A DNA stretch of 64,000 bases from the NCBI GenBank assembly GCA_004335635.1, contig QAXH01006586.1, forward strand, positions 1-64,000, read 5' to 3'. The notes under the pieces are model-generated. The model was not told where the DNA came from, did no database searches, and worked only from the letters and a program-made list of their open reading frames with translations. Source of the DNA: Chloromonas sp. AAM2. Lineage: Eukaryota > Chlorophyta > Chlorophyceae > Chlamydomonadales > Chlamydomonadaceae. Below, one piece after another: positions 61,528-64,000 of the stretch. A program made the translations under genes and the position numbers. Within the stretch, counting starts at the first letter, position 1; each line of letters starts with the position of its first letter.

Positions 61528-63659
61528 CTAGATTCTGGCCAAGGCCTTGGCAGAAGCAGATGTGGGCAGACCTAATGGCATGGGAGTGAAAGGCATGAAT
61601 GGACCTCCGTCGGGCAACTGGTTGTACCTCCTGCGCCAGACTAGCGCTGATGCACAACTACCAGCATGGGTACTGGAAATGGTAGATGCCAGCAACGCAT
61701 GCCGTTTGCGCAACGTCAATGGGCCAACCAGCGACGATGCGTCCTTCTGGCTTGTCATGTCATCTGCTAACAGAGGGCGCAGCGGCCAGCATTCACGTGC
61801 CAGCGCTGCCATCTCATTATGCAATAGTCCAGCATCAACTGGCATCTGATGAATTACACGTCCCACGTCAGCAAAGGCCATCCTAATCCGCTGAGAAAGA
61901 TCAACCCCACCACTGTTAAGGCATGCAAGCGGTGGTGGCTTCAGACTGGCAAGTACACATAGTCCCTGTATAAAGTTTTGGTTGCTCTTCATTGCGCCCA
62001 TTTTCACCTGGTGCAGTTTTGTCAGTTTACATCAGGCTGGAGGATTCACAGTCACTGTGTACATGCACGGGTGTACTTCCAAAGGCAGGCATGTCTGTGC
62101 AAACCCATAGCCTGCACGTGCAGGATTTTTTCATCTCTTTGGCAACAGTCAGGGTTGCCCAATTCTTAGGCAGGATGGAATGCCTCAGCACACCTGCGGC
62201 ATGTACTTCCGTTCATAAGTGGCAGGTCTGAGCGCATGCTTTTGAGCATGGTTTGAGCTGCGCATGGCCATGAGTTGCCTTGGCAGGAGTGCATTGCTTT
62301 TGTACAGGGCTTGCTCCAAGCAGGAGAGACATGCAGAAGCCGAGGTTGTAGGTTGTATCCCAAGGTTGTGTCCAGCTCGCTGGCCAATGGCCCTGGCATA
62401 CGTCAAGAATGTTGCACTGGCGTAATTACAGGTGTACTTCACAATTCCGCAGTGCCCATGACACTCTGCTCAGGGCTGGGATAGCTATCAAATTCTTTGA
62501 GTGACATCGTGTGTTGTTGGCTCAGGCGAATCGTTTTTGAGGGAAGCACACGACATTTGATGAACACATGTAGTTCAAATTCACCCCAACGGCCAGTCAT
62601 TTCAATTGGACGCAGTGGATGGTAACTTCGGCAGGACAAACGTGTGCTTGATGTGCCGAATGACAGAAGCAGCCTGCGAAATGACTGCTGGTCGGTGGCA
62701 TTGCAGAGCAGGGTGGAAAGCAGGCACTCTCTTGATAGTTGCCTCGAGGCCGGTGGCATGTAATAGCAATTTATGCAACATGGAAAAAACAAGTTTGCCA
62801 GTTCTGGGACAATTTGAGTATCCTGCACTGGCACCGGCCATCTGTTCTGGATGATTTGGTTCACACTTCACCCATCGTGTATAGGAGTCGAATTAGTGCC
62901 AGTCCTGGGACAATCCTTGTCAACACCGCTGAATCCAGTGTGCTGATGTGTGTTTAAAGACCCTGCATGTTGGTAGACGGTCGTGACTACCATGACTGGG
63001 TCAGTTTGCCAGCACATGCTATGGTTTTTTTCCTGCAGTTTCAACAGGACCCTGAGTAGGTGCTACACGAGCGTTCTGGTGCTACAGGATGATAGATCAA
63101 GAGAGGGTCCAGGCCCCATCTAGCTGTCAATGAATTAATCCTCTGATGGTCGTGCTTCCACGGGGATGCCTTTAAGAATCAGCAGTACCTCTGGAGCTAT
63201 GCGCTGTACAAAAGTGCATGGCCTGTCTTGCCGTGCTGAGAAGCTGTCAAAACGACGGACTACCACTTGAAAGGGCTCCTGGGTACCTCACTTCTGCAAT
63301 ACAAATGACTCTGCTGGCCGACAACATCATGGGGTTTGCACGCCACGGAGGTGGCAGTGAAACACGGCAGTGCTAGTTCAAGCTCTGTTTGAAACAAAGT
63401 TAGTTGTGGCTGAACATGAGTTTCACCCATTATTGACAAGGGACGAGCCCTTCGTGCTCTGGACTGGTGACTGTGTGTGATTTATTGCCGGGCTGCGACG
63501 TCGACCTTTCTCAGCATCTCGTGTCCTGAAGTTGCTGAAACCAAGCAAGAGTGGCCTGGCCAAGGTCACTGTGGGCTTTACATCACCATCAGGGTCAACC
63601 ACTGCGACAAACCCTATGGACAGGATGAAGAAGCACAGCCCAATGGCAACGTCAACACT
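61528..63659 (-). CDS. fragments of an unrecognised gene, incomplete model
   Basis: Several minus-strand blocks look coding but I cannot build a whole gene. Last exon 62007-61528: 159 residues then stop, acceptor CACCAG, with helices such as ADVGRVIHQMPVDAGLLHNE and MAALARECWPLRPLL. Before it, 62416-62194 (ATFLTYARAIGQRAGHN to RKYMPQ, donor GTGTGC). Before that, a block ending at 62443 (RWGEFELHVFIKCRVLPSK, SLKEFDSYPSPEQ). Farther up, 63659-63506 encodes VAIGLCFFILSIGFVAVVD and ARPLLLGFSNFRTRDAEK, with acceptor and donor. The join at 62417-62442 would need a 26-nt intron, so a frameshift is as likely. It may be a decaying gene or transposon-derived sequence; dispersed repeat arms lie within it. 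Confidence 0.35.
62793..62914 (+). repeat. two direct copies of the dispersed arm
   Basis: A perfect 22-bp arm at 62793-62814, again after an A-run, and a degenerate copy in the same orientation at 62897-62914 (TGCCAGTCCTGGGACAAT). Same family as the element at 34054-34148. Confidence 0.5.
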
Positions 63660-64000
63660 CTGGCAAGGCAAGACCAATATACAGTGCACGCACTATCCCA
63701 TTGACCCCAACATGGATTGGAATCGTTTCCCGAGAGACTGTGTTCGACCCTACCTACACTTGATAAACAGCATGGATCTGCACGTAAACGCCCTTGTTTA
63801 AACCTGGAAAAATACCATTCATAGTGGCAGGCATACATAGACACAAATCGCAAAAACACTTTTCGAAGCCTGGGGCACACCTGCAACAGAGGTGGGCATG
63901 CCCAAGGCACGACGCTGGTTGACTTGACACTGGCAGCACAATGACAAGTCAGGTTGAATGAAAGCCAAAGCAACTGATCAACTGGAACACAACCCTGGCG
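63660..64000. other. window edge, no supported feature
   Basis: Possible upstream exons of the minus-strand gene at 61528-63659, since a minus-strand frame is open across much of this stretch, but no start codon, splice pair or family match can be defended. Confidence 0.3.

Noticed and set aside
1..64000. Bacterial operon, phage, defence island or biosynthetic cluster
   Set aside because: Genes are intron-rich, monocistronic and of unrelated eukaryotic housekeeping or organellar function. No such system is present, and I do not see a new multi-gene system here.

Overview
The window is nuclear DNA of a plant-type eukaryote, most likely a core chlorophyte green alga. The genes are split by many short GT-AG introns (two are GC-AG), exons carry Ala/Gly/Ser/Gln-rich insertions, simple repeats are frequent, and UGUAA, the usual green-algal polyadenylation signal, lies about 100-175 bp past two stop codons. 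A flagellar central-pair type armadillo protein, a probable thylakoid-targeted M16 protein and a 6-phosphogluconate dehydrogenase with a presequence agree with a photosynthetic alga. I cannot name the species. Exon models were built by hand: each junction was read as donor and acceptor, and codon phase was carried through every exon. Seven of the eight main models close with lengths divisible by three and recognisable family motifs; the eighth (18.9-22.5 kb) closes in frame but its product is not recognised.

Layout: 1-463, a coding-type 66-bp minisatellite at the window edge. 464-3402, no gene I can support, apart from the eIF3a 3' UTR. 3403-9439 (-), eIF3a, 15 exons. 9829-17761 (+), an organellar TypA/BipA-like GTPase, 19 exons. 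18884-22457 (-), an unrecognised Ser/Pro-rich protein, 9 exons. 23207-27031 (-), 6-phosphogluconate dehydrogenase, 15 exons. 27309-33615 (+), DEAD-box helicase DDX56/Dbp9, 15 exons. 34171-37876 (-), a SPAG6/PF16-like armadillo protein, 10 exons. 37982-45496 (+), an M16 peptidase homologue without the zinc motif, 16 exons. 45902-59706 (-), a 1921-aa TMEM245/AI-2E-family membrane protein, 22 exons. 60072-61471 (+), a small unknown protein, 5 exons. 61528 to about 63659 (-), fragments of another unknown gene.

Orientations mostly alternate, giving divergent pairs with short shared upstream regions (390, 277, 105 and 365 bp) and convergent pairs. The genes are unrelated housekeeping and organellar functions, not an operon or a defence locus; translation and ribosome biogenesis recur (eIF3a, TypA, DDX56). 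I found no CRISPR, phage or bacterial-type system. The unusual features lie in gene structure: a 31-bp minisatellite that repeats a 3' splice site eleven times, an intron whose GTGA microsatellite (with an assembly gap) ends in the same sequence as the upstream exon, two GC-AG introns, a small inverted-repeat element with dispersed relatives, and an M16 protein that has lost HXXEH but keeps the Arg/Tyr pair and carries a bipartite-type targeting signal.
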